IMG/VR virus record: IMGVR_UViG_3300034200_001185
Span: 62,001-126,000 of that record
Strand: one strand, 5' to 3'
Length of the DNA: 64,000 bases
DNA from: a virus
This document shows positions 1 to 7,051 of the stretch, piece after piece; position 1 is the stretch's first letter, and each line of letters starts with the position of its first letter. A program made the position numbers and the translations under genes. A model generated the notes under the pieces. That model saw only the letters and a program-made list of their open reading frames with translations. It did not search any database and had not been told where the DNA came from.

Positions 1-209
1 TTGATCTTAGCTTGAGATGCGTCTAAAGCCTGTTTAGCCTCTTTGCCCGCATTGTTAAGACTTGCTCTTGCAAAAGATTTAGCTTCAGATTTTGCTATAT
101 TACCTCCGGTAGCGCCTACGGCCTTTTGTACGCCGGCTAAGCTAAACGCTCTTTTTTCTAAGTAAGTTACGGCTTTATAAATTCTTGCTAATTTTGTTAA
201 ACGACTCAT
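1..209 (-). CDS. Partial small virion-like protein (C-terminus outside window)
   Basis: The leftward reading frame opens with ATG at 209 and runs off the window edge, giving 69 residues. An AGGGG ribosome site lies about 8 bases upstream. The protein is basic and Ala/Lys-rich, begins MSRLTKLARIYKAVTYLEKR and carries LTKLA and LEKRA runs. These resemble the ExxKxA motifs of several putative virion proteins elsewhere in the window (6.6, 19.7 and 20.1 kb). I do not recognise a family. It is downstream of, and probably co-transcribed with, the ribonucleotide reductase gene, with a 45-base AT-rich gap between them. Confidence 0.6.
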   Translation of the reverse strand, partial: MSRLTKLARIYKAVTYLEKRAFSLAGVQKAVGATGGNIAKSEAKSFARASLNNAGKEAKQALDASQAKI

Positions 210-254
210 ATCGTATACCCCTATTTTATGTATACGATGAATATATACTAAAAA

Positions 255-2315
255 TTATTTGTTCGCTATAAATTCACAAGCGCCACCTGAACATGCGACA
301 GACATATTTGAAACGATTTCATCTTCAGCTACTACGTCAAAGTAATCCGCGTCATTCCAATTTAAACGTAATTGATTCCACGTATTAAGCGATTCTTGAA
401 CTCTTGTTAAATCTCTAGAAGAGTCGAAATCACTTACTGATCTAAACGGTGGTTGGTCGTAGTCATAATCACCGCTTGCGGATATTAACGAAATGCCATT
501 TAAGAAATTACGGTTTTCCCAAATATACTCTTGAACAATTTCCCATTCGTCATTTCTCACTACACATGTATTTGACACGTTGTGATGCAAAGCCTCCACG
601 CGTTCTACGCCCACGCCATTTCGTACCCAATTTGTTTGAGTAAGTTTTACGAGTTCTAAAAAGTCCTTCGCACTTAAATCCGACTTTACAAGCGCATCGT
701 CTCCGACTTCGATTGGAAACATGACGCATTGATCATTTACGCCAGGTGCTGACCAAACACTAGGTACTACTGCGTGTGGGTTTGTTTGTTTAAACGCTTG
801 TAATACTGGATTAGTTTCGTTTACTTGTACATGTCTTAAATAACGTTTTGAATGTTCGGGATGAATACCAGAGGCACAACCAAGTAAGACAGCTGCGTTA
901 CCGCTAGGCTTTACGCAAGTAACTCTACTAGCTTGTGGTATATTAAGTAATTTAGCGTAAACTTTATTTGCGTTAACTGCATAATCAGCTGCTTGTTTTT
1001 GCCATTCCGCATTAAACGCAATATCTTTTCGATTTGCCATACCGGTTAAACTTACGCCAATTAAACTTTCTCTCTGTAGAATCTGTTCAGATACAGGGCC
1101 GAGGTAATCGCTTTTAATATATGTTGCTTGGATTGTTCCTAAAAAGGACGCAAGTACTACTGCTGATAGCGCTTGTTCTCTCGTTGTAAACTTAGCGCAG
1201 TTTACCTCGGTTAGATTACAAGCTTGCCAACCGCTATCATATGTATACCCCATACGTTCATACTTACTCTGATTATCAAGTATGTCGAGTGTGTACTTTT
1301 CTACAACGTTTCCAAGTTCATCTCGAATAAGCGTAGGTACCATACCTATTTCACAACACGGATTATATAAGAATTGTTTAGATTCGCTAATCACAAATCC
1401 GGGCTCCCCGAATTCCTTTGTGCTCTTAAATAATTTAAGGTAAGTATCTTTCGATGTGTTTGGTAGAATAACTGCAGATATATTTGCTCTACCGCGTTGT
1501 GGATTATCTACAAACCAATTACCGGTTTTACATGTAGCCATTTCGGTGTCATGCGCATCAAACAACACAATACAAGCTGCGCGTCTTACACCGCCAGCTA
1601 ACACTGCGTTTGAAATATGCATGACAATGTCAAAGCAGTCAATACTACGTAATCTAGTTCTGTTTCTAACAATACAAGTATCGAATAGATTACTAATTCT
1701 CTCAATACACATCTTAAGCGGTTCTGGGCCGGGTGCTAAACCGCCGATACTGATCTGACTACCTTTCTCTCGAATCTTTGAAAAGTCGAAGATTGGGTAT
1801 GTATCTCGTTGATTAAAATAAAAGCTAATAAGAGCGCCTACTGCGTCTGCCCAACCTTCGATTGTATCTTCTACAACGAATGGCTCTACCTTGCACTTTA
1901 TATCGGAACGAATGCTTGGTAGTTTATCAACGTGTACGCTTTGTACGCTAAAGCCAACGCCACATCCGCAAAGCAATAACCAAAAAGCCTCTTGGAAAAA
2001 GCGAATTCTATCGCAGTAACTTGTAGTGCAATTATAAATACGCCATTCTTTTCGAGAAATGCCTTCTCCTCCAAACTGACGCGCACGTTGTGATGATAGT
2101 ATGCGCTTATCAATCTCCGCAGATTTACAGCTATCTAAAACGGATAACAAGTCTTCTAAATCAGATTCACGTAAATTCATTTCAAGTAAACGTTTTTTGT
2201 GCATGTCGTAAATACGTTCACACGCTTCTTCCCAAGTTTCTTTTCGGTTGTCTATATTCTTAGCGTATTGCTGTGCAAAATTAAAATCGGCTAGCGCCTT
2301 TCGGAATTTATCCAT
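255..2315 (-). CDS. nrdJ: Adenosylcobalamin-dependent (class II) ribonucleoside-triphosphate reductase
   Basis: This enzyme makes deoxyribonucleotides for phage replication, using vitamin B12 coenzyme instead of a di-iron/oxygen radical. The 686-residue protein matches the monomeric class II family. An early cysteine lies at about C96. The NPCCEI segment gives thiyl-radical Cys320 and Glu322. The motif ACNLTEVN supplies the second redox cysteine (about C366). The tail ends CSGGAC, giving the C-x4-C pair that is re-reduced by thioredoxin. The family usually has NPCGEI; the second Cys in place of Gly is unusual. I start at 2315 (MDKF) because GGAG sits 8 bases upstream; a start 20 codons further up lacks one. 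A TTGACT-17-TATCGT promoter-like pair lies just upstream. Confidence 0.9.
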   Translation of the reverse strand: MDKFRKALADFNFAQQYAKNIDNRKETWEEACERIYDMHKKRLLEMNLRESDLEDLLSVLDSCKSAEIDKRILSSQRARQFGGEGISRKEWRIYNCTTSYCDRIRFFQEAFWLLLCGCGVGFSVQSVHVDKLPSIRSDIKCKVEPFVVEDTIEGWADAVGALISFYFNQRDTYPIFDFSKIREKGSQISIGGLAPGPEPLKMCIERISNLFDTCIVRNRTRLRSIDCFDIVMHISNAVLAGGVRRAACIVLFDAHDTEMATCKTGNWFVDNPQRGRANISAVILPNTSKDTYLKLFKSTKEFGEPGFVISESKQFLYNPCCEIGMVPTLIRDELGNVVEKYTLDILDNQSKYERMGYTYDSGWQACNLTEVNCAKFTTREQALSAVVLASFLGTIQATYIKSDYLGPVSEQILQRESLIGVSLTGMANRKDIAFNAEWQKQAADYAVNANKVYAKLLNIPQASRVTCVKPSGNAAVLLGCASGIHPEHSKRYLRHVQVNETNPVLQAFKQTNPHAVVPSVWSAPGVNDQCVMFPIEVGDDALVKSDLSAKDFLELVKLTQTNWVRNGVGVERVEALHHNVSNTCVVRNDEWEIVQEYIWENRNFLNGISLISASGDYDYDQPPFRSVSDFDSSRDLTRVQESLNTWNQLRLNWNDADYFDVVAEDEIVSNMSVACSGGACEFIANK

Positions 2316-2346
2316 CGTAACATCTCCGGTGAGTGAAATGTCTAGC

Positions 2347-2375
2347 ACGATACACTTACTTAATATACTAGTCAA
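2347..2375 (-). promoter_or_regulatory. Sigma70-like promoter for nrdJ
   Basis: On the leftward strand, TTGACT (2370-2375) and TATCGT (2347-2352) are separated by 17 bases. They lie 30 to 60 bases upstream of the reductase start and directly after a hairpin with T-rich tracts. Confidence 0.45.
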
Positions 2376-2409
2376 AAAAAAGGCTAAAGAGAAAAGCGGC
2401 GCATCCGCT
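2376..2409 (-). terminator. Hairpin plus T-rich tail between the 71-residue gene and nrdJ
   Basis: The stem AGCGG/CCGCT (2395-2409) has a five-base loop and is followed on the leftward strand by TTTTCTC and then by eight Ts. It fits a rho-independent terminator. Its stem sequence also resembles the dispersed CG-hairpin family of this genome, but with a longer loop (ATGCG on the mRNA strand). Confidence 0.5.
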
Positions 2410-2421
2410 CAAATCGATGAC

Positions 2422-2637
2422 TTAATCTTTACCGTTACCAGTATCGAGTTTGTCATTAATCTGCTTGAGTGTATAGATGGCGTAACCGCCAGCTGCCGCA
2501 GTCACTACCCCAATACCAACCTTTGTCCAACTGATATCGGGAAAGAAACTTGCATCTTCAGTAGCACCCCTCATACCAGGTAATAGGAAACTTGGTACGC
2601 TTGCGCTGCTTGGCTTGTTGCTGTCATTATTGCTCAT
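2422..2637 (-). CDS. Small single-pass membrane protein
   Basis: The protein has 71 residues, starting MSNNDSN at 2637, where GGAGG lies 6 bases upstream; the longer frame upstream lacks a ribosome site. The N-terminal half is polar and Ser/Pro-rich. A hydrophobic segment (about residues 37-56, VGIGVVTAAAGGYAIYTL) is followed by a short charged tail. I recognise no family. It is the first gene behind a leftward promoter and has a 5' leader of about 90 bases containing two hairpins, which suggests post-transcriptional control. It could be a lysis accessory or an infection-time membrane protein. Confidence 0.6.
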   Translation of the reverse strand: MSNNDSNKPSSASVPSFLLPGMRGATEDASFFPDISWTKVGIGVVTAAAGGYAIYTLKQINDKLDTGNGKD

Positions 2638-2660
2638 AGGAAACCTCCATTGGTTATTGG

Positions 2661-2676
2661 CACACGTAATTGTGTG
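2661..2676 (-). promoter_or_regulatory. Leader stem-loop CACAC/GTGTG
   Basis: CACAC and GTGTG pair around a six-base loop, 24 bases upstream of the 71-residue gene and close to its ribosome site. It may modulate translation. Confidence 0.35.
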
Positions 2677-2684
2677 CGAAATAT

Positions 2685-2696
2685 TGCGTATCCGCA
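2685..2696 (-). repeat. CG-hairpin element (leader copy)
   Basis: TGCG and CGCA pair around a four-base loop reading GATA on the mRNA strand. It lies in the 5' leader of the 71-residue gene. It is a member of the dispersed hairpin family described in the findings. Confidence 0.6.
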
Positions 2697-2728
2697 TGGC
2701 TATGTTTTCTGTCGCTTTTCTCTACTAT

Positions 2729-2738
2729 ATTATCACAT
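2729..2738 (-). promoter_or_regulatory. Leftward promoter, ATGTGATAAT type
   Basis: On the leftward strand this reads ATGTGATAAT, an extended -10-like box. Near-identical boxes precede the leftward genes at 6202, 12401, 50746 and 62776, which supports a shared promoter class. No clear TTGACA lies upstream. Confidence 0.55.
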
Positions 2739-2777
2739 CATTATCCGTATTTTTGCACACCCCCTCGCTAATACCAA

Positions 2778-3185
2778 TTAACCGTTCCATCTCGCTTTTG
2801 TACCACGAATATCATAATGTACCCAACCGTCAGGTCTATCGTATAATCCAAGTCCGCCTTCTTTTAGCTTACCTTCTTTAATTAGCTTTTCGATTAAAGC
2901 GTTCATTTCTTTTGGCTTCATTCCCGCAATCTTAATGTCCGCTGCTATACCGTACATATGCTGACTATTCGACGCACCATTTACGGCTTTATTACGATCT
3001 GGACTGCGATAACCGCTGATGATAGTAATCGACTTGCCACATGCATCACGAATGACTTGCAAGTTCTTTAAAAGCTCGGAAGCGTTTGCAACTAGGTTAG
3101 GCGGAATTACATCGTAGTATTCCATCTCGGACAAATTAAAGTTAGCGGTAACTTGTACGTTAGTCTTTTGTTCTTTTTTTAGCAT
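2778..3185 (-). CDS. M15-family peptidoglycan peptidase (endolysin candidate)
   Basis: The 135-residue protein has the zinc-peptidase signature of the M15 family: SQHMYGIAAD gives His76 and Asp83, and WVHYD gives His123. ISGYRSP upstream (about residues 56-62) is typical of this fold. M15 enzymes cut peptide bonds in the cell-wall stem or cross-link and are common phage endolysins. The start at 3185 (MLKKEQ) has GGAG 8 bases upstream and leaves a one-base gap after the preceding gene. No signal peptide is present, so release would need the holin-like neighbours upstream. It could alternatively be a virion-associated hydrolase. Confidence 0.82.
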   Translation of the reverse strand: MLKKEQKTNVQVTANFNLSEMEYYDVIPPNLVANASELLKNLQVIRDACGKSITIISGYRSPDRNKAVNGASNSQHMYGIAADIKIAGMKPKEMNALIEKLIKEGKLKEGGLGLYDRPDGWVHYDIRGTKARWNG

Positions 3186-3186
3186 G

Positions 3187-3828
3187 TTAATCTCCAGATC
3201 GCTTTTCGCGATCAATTAAGCGTTGTACTACTTCTTTAACATCGTTTGCATCATCACGAAGTTCTTTCATCTCTTTGTACTGTTCTATGATTTCAGCGTG
3301 TAAAGCTTTTGATGACTCTTCGTTCTTAGTTTCTATTTTAGTTTCTAAGCGTTTAATCTCTGAATCAAGTTGCGATATTTTAACCTTACTATCGGAACAG
3401 CACTTGGCTGATTCGGCTTGCTTTTTCTTTTGATATGCTTGTTGTATAATTGCTAGTACTAATGCGGATGACGCAACTAAGCCTGTAAAATCGAATGGTA
3501 GATCTGGCTCTTGTATCGGCTTATTTTCTCTAGTCTGCGTATACATAATCGGTTCTATTTTAAGAGATAGATCAATCGGATTAGGTTCTGCAGAATAAAA
3601 CGATGTATCATCGCTTGGCATACTTGGCGTATTGATTATTTTCTTTTTAATTGGTTCGTCTACCATATCGAATACAAAACGTACATTATCTCCGATAGGA
3701 CAATTAACAAAGTCATCGGTAGTAATGTATATCTTTCGATTTGGTAGATACATTAAAAAGGTACCGTTTACTTCTACAAATCGTATAGATTCGTTTTCAA
3801 TAGTACCGTCTATATTACACTTGTTCAC
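3187..3828 (-). CDS. Membrane-anchored coiled-coil protein of the lysis cluster
   Basis: The 213-residue protein has a beta-rich N-terminal domain (residues 1-60) and a Pro-rich linker. A hydrophobic segment lies near residue 120 (GLVASSALVLAIIQQAY). A Lys/Glu-rich coiled coil of about 75 residues runs to the end. Its gene overlaps the end of the holin-like gene upstream by 14 bases and abuts the M15 peptidase gene, so it is co-translated with lysis genes. A spanin-like or holin-partner role is possible, but no family is recognised and no lipobox is present. Confidence 0.6.
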   Translation of the reverse strand: MNKCNIDGTIENESIRFVEVNGTFLMYLPNRKIYITTDDFVNCPIGDNVRFVFDMVDEPIKKKIINTPSMPSDDTSFYSAEPNPIDLSLKIEPIMYTQTRENKPIQEPDLPFDFTGLVASSALVLAIIQQAYQKKKQAESAKCCSDSKVKISQLDSEIKRLETKIETKNEESSKALHAEIIEQYKEMKELRDDANDVKEVVQRLIDREKRSGD

Positions 3829-4225
3829 TTTTAATCTCGTGTTTAGCGTGTGCTTTAAGTTCTAATTCAAGTAAGCGTACCTTATCTTCTAAATCACGCT
3901 TTTCAAGATCCGCTACTTGTCTAGCAAGCTCTTCGCTCTTTGCTTGTGTAACTTCGTTCTTACGCTTTAAGAATTTAAGTGCAGCGTCTGCAAACACACC
4001 GCTTAAAAACGCAAGCCCGGCAGCTTTAATAATGAATTGCTCTTCGGTAAAAAAGTAGGCGAGGAATGCTACTACGCCAGAGCATAGATTCATATAAAGC
4101 TGACGCTTAGCTTCCGATAATGCTTTTACGGATAGGCTAAATGTCTCTTCGACAATTTGAGTACCGAATTGTCCTACGGTAGCTGACATAATAATAGCTT
4201 CAATAAGTTTATCGCTGAGTTCCAT
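3815..4225 (-). CDS. Holin-like protein with membrane segments and cytoplasmic coiled coil
   Basis: The protein has 136 residues. Two hydrophobic stretches in the middle (LCSGVVAFLAYFF and IIKAAGLAFLSGVFADAAL) are followed by a highly charged helical tail. Size, topology and position before a peptidase gene fit a holin. The GGAG before the ATG at 4225 is unusually close, so translation may be weak or tuned by spacing, as holins often require. This is an inference from architecture; no family motif is seen. Confidence 0.55.
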   Translation of the reverse strand: MELSDKLIEAIIMSATVGQFGTQIVEETFSLSVKALSEAKRQLYMNLCSGVVAFLAYFFTEEQFIIKAAGLAFLSGVFADAALKFLKRKNEVTQAKSEELARQVADLEKRDLEDKVRLLELELKAHAKHEIKSEQV

Positions 4226-4231
4226 GACTCC

Positions 4232-4681
4232 TCACTTTGCAAGTAAGCGTTGTCTTAATAAATATACGTTTGACTCGTGGTTATTAGCCGAACTCATAAT
4301 AAAGTCGTCCATTCCTAGTGACATCTCGTTTAATGATTTTAAATCAGCGTATGTCTTCTCGAACATCTTCTGTAAGCTTTCCTCAACTACAAGTGCTCGT
4401 CTTAATGGATCGTGTCCAGAATGCTCGTCTGCCCAATGTACATTATCAGATATCATTTCGATCTGATCACAACAGTCTACCGCATCGCTACCATACTTTG
4501 CAACTATCTTCTCAGCAAGCGTATCGATCTCGTCTACAACGCTTTCATAGATACGACTCATCATTTGATGATCTCCGTAAAATGTACTACCTTTAACTTG
4601 CCAATGAGAAGTTTGATGGCAGTGATACGACGCTCTAAGCGCTGCGAGTAAGTGTTGTACAAGTGCTAGTGATTTGTTCAT
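4232..4681 (-). CDS. Dps-like ferritin-family protein
   Basis: The 149-residue four-helix protein resembles Dps mini-ferritins, which oxidise and store iron and can protect DNA from peroxide. HWQVKG (His26) is the typical Dps entry motif. His38, Asp53 and Glu57 fall at exactly the spacings of the E. coli Dps ferroxidase residues (H51, H63, D78, E82). The residue matching D67 is Ser42, so metal binding may differ. It is translationally coupled (ATGA) to a 26-residue membrane peptide upstream and sits among lysis-like genes, which is an odd context. It could protect phage DNA or host cytoplasm, or serve as a structural cage; function is inferred. Confidence 0.75.
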   Translation of the reverse strand: MNKSLALVQHLLAALRASYHCHQTSHWQVKGSTFYGDHQMMSRIYESVVDEIDTLAEKIVAKYGSDAVDCCDQIEMISDNVHWADEHSGHDPLRRALVVEESLQKMFEKTYADLKSLNEMSLGMDDFIMSSANNHESNVYLLRQRLLAK

Positions 4682-4758
4682 AGTATGGCCTCGATTATCT
4701 CGTGTAGGATGAATAGTATTACAAGTATAAATGCAAATATCTTTTCTATGCTAGTCAT
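4678..4758 (-). CDS. 26-residue hydrophobic membrane peptide
   Basis: A tiny leftward gene of 27 codons lies exactly between its neighbours. Its ATG overlaps the upstream stop (ATGA at 4755-4758) and its stop overlaps the Dps start (ATGA at 4678-4681). The peptide starts MTSIEKIF, has one hydrophobic span (FAFILVILFILH) and ends in EIIEAIL. The double translational coupling and clean membrane span argue that it is real. It may be a holin, antiholin or other membrane micro-protein. No separate strong ribosome site is visible. Confidence 0.6.
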   Translation of the reverse strand: MTSIEKIFAFILVILFILHEIIEAIL

Positions 4759-5057
4759 TCGGATCTTTTACCTTGTTGTATGAGTAGTTTAATATCGCTT
4801 TTTATTTCGGCTAAATCTTTTTTCATATAATCGAGTGAAACCTTTATTTCTCGTATTTCCTTCTCGTTTTCTTCTGATTTAGTAGACAAGTAATTAGTAC
4901 GTTGTCTTTCTTCTTGTAAGCGTTCTTCAATCGTAATCATCTTGGTAGATATGCTAGTAATCGATGAGTCCATATTTAGTATATAGACGGCTAGTGGTAT
5001 GATCAGAGTCGATAGAATTTTAAACGCTAGTTCTGCTCCGTTATCTGATATTGTCAT
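4755..5057 (-). CDS. N-terminal membrane anchor plus coiled-coil protein
   Basis: The protein has 100 residues. A hydrophobic segment at residues 12-27 (ILSTLIIPLAVYIL) is followed by a long charged heptad-like helix (ERLQEERQRTNYL and onward). The layout resembles XhlA/holin-associated or inner-membrane spanin-like proteins. GGAGG lies 6 bases before the ATG at 5057. It is the first gene of the leftward lysis/Dps cluster and diverges from a rightward gene starting at 5119. Confidence 0.6.
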   Translation of the reverse strand: MTISDNGAELAFKILSTLIIPLAVYILNMDSSITSISTKMITIEERLQEERQRTNYLSTKSEENEKEIREIKVSLDYMKKDLAEIKSDIKLLIQQGKRSE

Positions 5058-5118
5058 TTTGTCCTCCGAGTGATATAGTCGAATTATGCTTTATAACACT
5101 ATAACGGAGTATACACAA
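5058..5118 (+). promoter_or_regulatory. Divergent intergenic region with TATAAC boxes
   Basis: The 61-base gap between the leftward gene (start 5057) and the rightward gene (start 5119) contains two closely spaced ATAAC boxes (around 5091-5105) just before the rightward ribosome site. Similar TATAAC boxes precede the rightward genes at 7052 and 37342. Confidence 0.3.
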
Positions 5119-5676
5119 ATGCACAAAGGCGAATTATACAAAAGAGGGCTAAGAAAGTACAACGAAGATGGCATGAATAAGATGGCGTCATTACTCGTTA
5201 CACACCACGAAAATCCAACCGCATCTCAATTTATCATGGAGAAGGCTGCTGGATTTGAAGCGCTTTGGGGCGCAATGAAGAATATGAAGAATGTACCACT
5301 TGGCGAAGGCGCTAAGGCTGTCGGAGCAGAAGCCGGTAATATACTAAAAACAAACCCTATGGCTGCAGGCGGTTTAATCGGTGCAGGCGTAGGCGCAGTG
5401 TCCGCTGGTGAAGGTAATAGATTAAGCGGTGCATTAATGGGCGGTGCTATGGGTACAGCTGCAGGTTACGGTATTAGCAAGATACCGCCAAAAGTAGGCG
5501 TACCACCTGCGGCAGCTGCAAAAGCAGAACAAGCTGCTGCTACTACGGCAGAACAAGCTGCTGCGAAGGCTACTACGACAACTACAGCAGCCGCACCTAC
5601 TCCGGAAGTAGTTAAGGCAGCGTCATTTGTGGCAAGAGAGATTAGACGAAGACAACTCGGTAAATTTATTCAATAG
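5119..5676 (+). CDS. Gly/Ala-rich putative virion membrane protein
   Basis: The 185-residue protein starts MHKGELYKRG; GGAG precedes this start by 9 bases, unlike the upstream in-frame ATG at 5086. The N-terminus carries MNKMAS and MEKAAG runs similar to the ExxKxA motif of other putative virion proteins. The middle is a glycine-zipper hydrophobic region (GGLIGAGVGAVSAGEG). An Ala/Thr-rich linker follows, and the basic tail contains RRRQ. It resembles the proteins at 6266 and 19719 in plan, which suggests paralogy. Function is unknown. The gene overlaps the convergent transglycosylase gene by 11 bases. Confidence 0.6.
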   Translation: MHKGELYKRGLRKYNEDGMNKMASLLVTHHENPTASQFIMEKAAGFEALWGAMKNMKNVPLGEGAKAVGAEAGNILKTNPMAAGGLIGAGVGAVSAGEGNRLSGALMGGAMGTAAGYGISKIPPKVGVPPAAAAKAEQAAATTAEQAAAKATTTTTAAAPTPEVVKAASFVAREIRRRQLGKFIQ

Positions 5677-6202
5677 CGTTCCATATCTTACTTATTCGTA
5701 ATTTTATTTTTGGCACAGAATACGCAAACTCTTTTGCTTGACCGCTTATACAATCTGGACTACCTGCGTATGCGCATAACATCCTTTTGGATCCTTCTCC
5801 ACGTTTGTCAGACCAATACTTAATTGCAAATACACCGCGATGAATTAGATCACAAGTAGGCTCGTATCCGTCTGCCTTATGTTCGCTCCATTCACCATTC
5901 TTATTTTCGCACCAATACTTAGTTTTAATTTGCAACGGACCTAAGCAATAACCGTTGTCTGCGTAAGTAAATCTGCTTTCGTGCCATGCGATTGCGAGAG
6001 ATAACTTAAAGTCGATGTTACTTGAAACTGAGCTTTCAATAATTTTAACGCAAATCTGAATGCGTTCATTTCGTTGTTTATCGGATTTCCAAAAAGAATC
6101 ATTTAACATGTTTCCGATAAGGGATTCGCACTTTTCCGAAAGCGGTTTAGCGTGCGATGTGCTACAAAGTAATAATAGCACGAGTAGAATATGCTTTAAC
6201 AT
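5666..6202 (-). CDS. Secreted lytic transglycosylase/lysozyme-like protein
   Basis: The 178-residue protein begins with a clear signal peptide (MLKHILLVLLLLCSTSHA, cleavage after residue 18). The mature part carries an SLT/goose-lysozyme-like core: AWHESRF supplies the catalytic Glu75 and GPLQIKTKYW the substrate-groove motif. Six or more cysteines suggest disulfides outside the cytoplasm. It probably cleaves glycan strands in the periplasm. It has its own leftward promoter about 25 bases upstream and stands apart from the M15 gene, so the two hydrolases may act at different times. A virion-associated enzyme is unlikely given the signal peptide. Confidence 0.75.
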   Translation of the reverse strand: MLKHILLVLLLLCSTSHAKPLSEKCESLIGNMLNDSFWKSDKQRNERIQICVKIIESSVSSNIDFKLSLAIAWHESRFTYADNGYCLGPLQIKTKYWCENKNGEWSEHKADGYEPTCDLIHRGVFAIKYWSDKRGEGSKRMLCAYAGSPDCISGQAKEFAYSVPKIKLRISKIWNAIE

Positions 6203-6223
6203 TCTAACTCCTTTCGTTTATAA

Positions 6224-6236
6224 GTTATCACACTTT
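6224..6236 (-). promoter_or_regulatory. Leftward promoter, AAAGTGTGATAAC type
   Basis: The leftward strand reads AAAGTGTGATAAC, identical over 13 bases to the box before the orphan gene at 12401. A similar ACGAAAGGA segment containing the ribosome site follows in both. It drives the secreted transglycosylase gene. Confidence 0.65.
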
Positions 6237-6265
6237 CCGGTTTATATTTTGAAAGAGGTAATAAC

Positions 6266-6997
6266 ATGAGTTTAATTAAGACAGCGCTCAGGTATTCAGA
6301 CACGCCCTTTGGTATGTCAGGAAGACCGGCACCGCCACCAGGCATTAACTTTACGGACGCTCCGAGAAAGGGGCAGAAGAACAATCCGGTAAAAAATATG
6401 CAAGTGCCAATTGAAAATAAAAGAGCATTGATGAAACGTAATTCGAGATCGCTAGCGAGAGCTATGCAGAGAGCAGGCGGTATGACAAGCCCAAACGGTA
6501 TGCAATTTAACGCAGTATTACAAGAACGTGGTATGAATCCAACGCTAATGGCTACTCCTAAAACACGTGGACTAGCGCAATCTATGCCAGATGATTTATA
6601 TAAGCAATCCATGTACAACGCCTTTTACGATGAGTTAGAGAAAGTCGCATTTGCAGAAGCGTTTGATGAATCAGCACAGCAAGGTCAAGCGATGCCAGAA
6701 TCAGCAGGTACTTTTAACAGAGCGCTTACTACTGGCGCTTTAGCCGCTGCTGGCCTTGCCGGTTATGGCGGTTATAGGCTTGGTAAAGGCGTAAAGAACA
6801 TGGGTAGCAAAGTTACAAATGCGATTTCTGGTAAACCAACTCCGGTAAAGAAACCGGGATCACCGTGGGTAGCCGGAGTTGCGTTAGGTGGTGCGGGTAC
6901 TTACTTAGCACACGACGCGTGGACAGGAGCAGATCGATATAAAAATCCTGACGTACTTACTGCCGGTTTAAATAATACTGAAAATAAAACGTATTGA
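6266..6997 (+). CDS. Putative virion protein with DELEKxA motif and glycine zipper
   Basis: The 243-residue protein has a basic, Pro- and Met-rich first 110 residues. A conserved-looking block FYDELEKVAFAEAF follows near residues 119-132, then a Gly/Ala hydrophobic stretch (ALAAAGLAGYGGYRLG) and a second one near the C-terminus. AGAGGTAATAAC precedes the ATG. The DELEKxA block followed by a glycine zipper is also seen in the 131-residue protein at 19719, so these may form a family of virion membrane or ejection proteins. No database family is recognised by eye. Confidence 0.6.
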   Translation: MSLIKTALRYSDTPFGMSGRPAPPPGINFTDAPRKGQKNNPVKNMQVPIENKRALMKRNSRSLARAMQRAGGMTSPNGMQFNAVLQERGMNPTLMATPKTRGLAQSMPDDLYKQSMYNAFYDELEKVAFAEAFDESAQQGQAMPESAGTFNRALTTGALAAAGLAGYGGYRLGKGVKNMGSKVTNAISGKPTPVKKPGSPWVAGVALGGAGTYLAHDAWTGADRYKNPDVLTAGLNNTENKTY

Positions 6998-7021
6998 CAA
7001 ATGATATAACATTGATATAAC
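6994..7021 (+). promoter_or_regulatory. Promoter for the tail-assembly operon
   Basis: TTGACA (6994-6999) and TATAAC (7016-7021) are 16 bases apart, a near-consensus sigma70 promoter. It overlaps the stop codon of the preceding gene. A second TATAAC lies 11 bases upstream, giving a tandem ATATAAC repeat. Confidence 0.65.
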
Positions 7022-7051
7022 TTTGACATCACTTTTTAAATCGGAGAAAAG

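Noticed and set aside
4224-4651. Three rightward open frames opposite the Dps-like gene
   Set aside because: They lack ribosome sites and are antisense to a gene with a clear family motif, so they are shadows.
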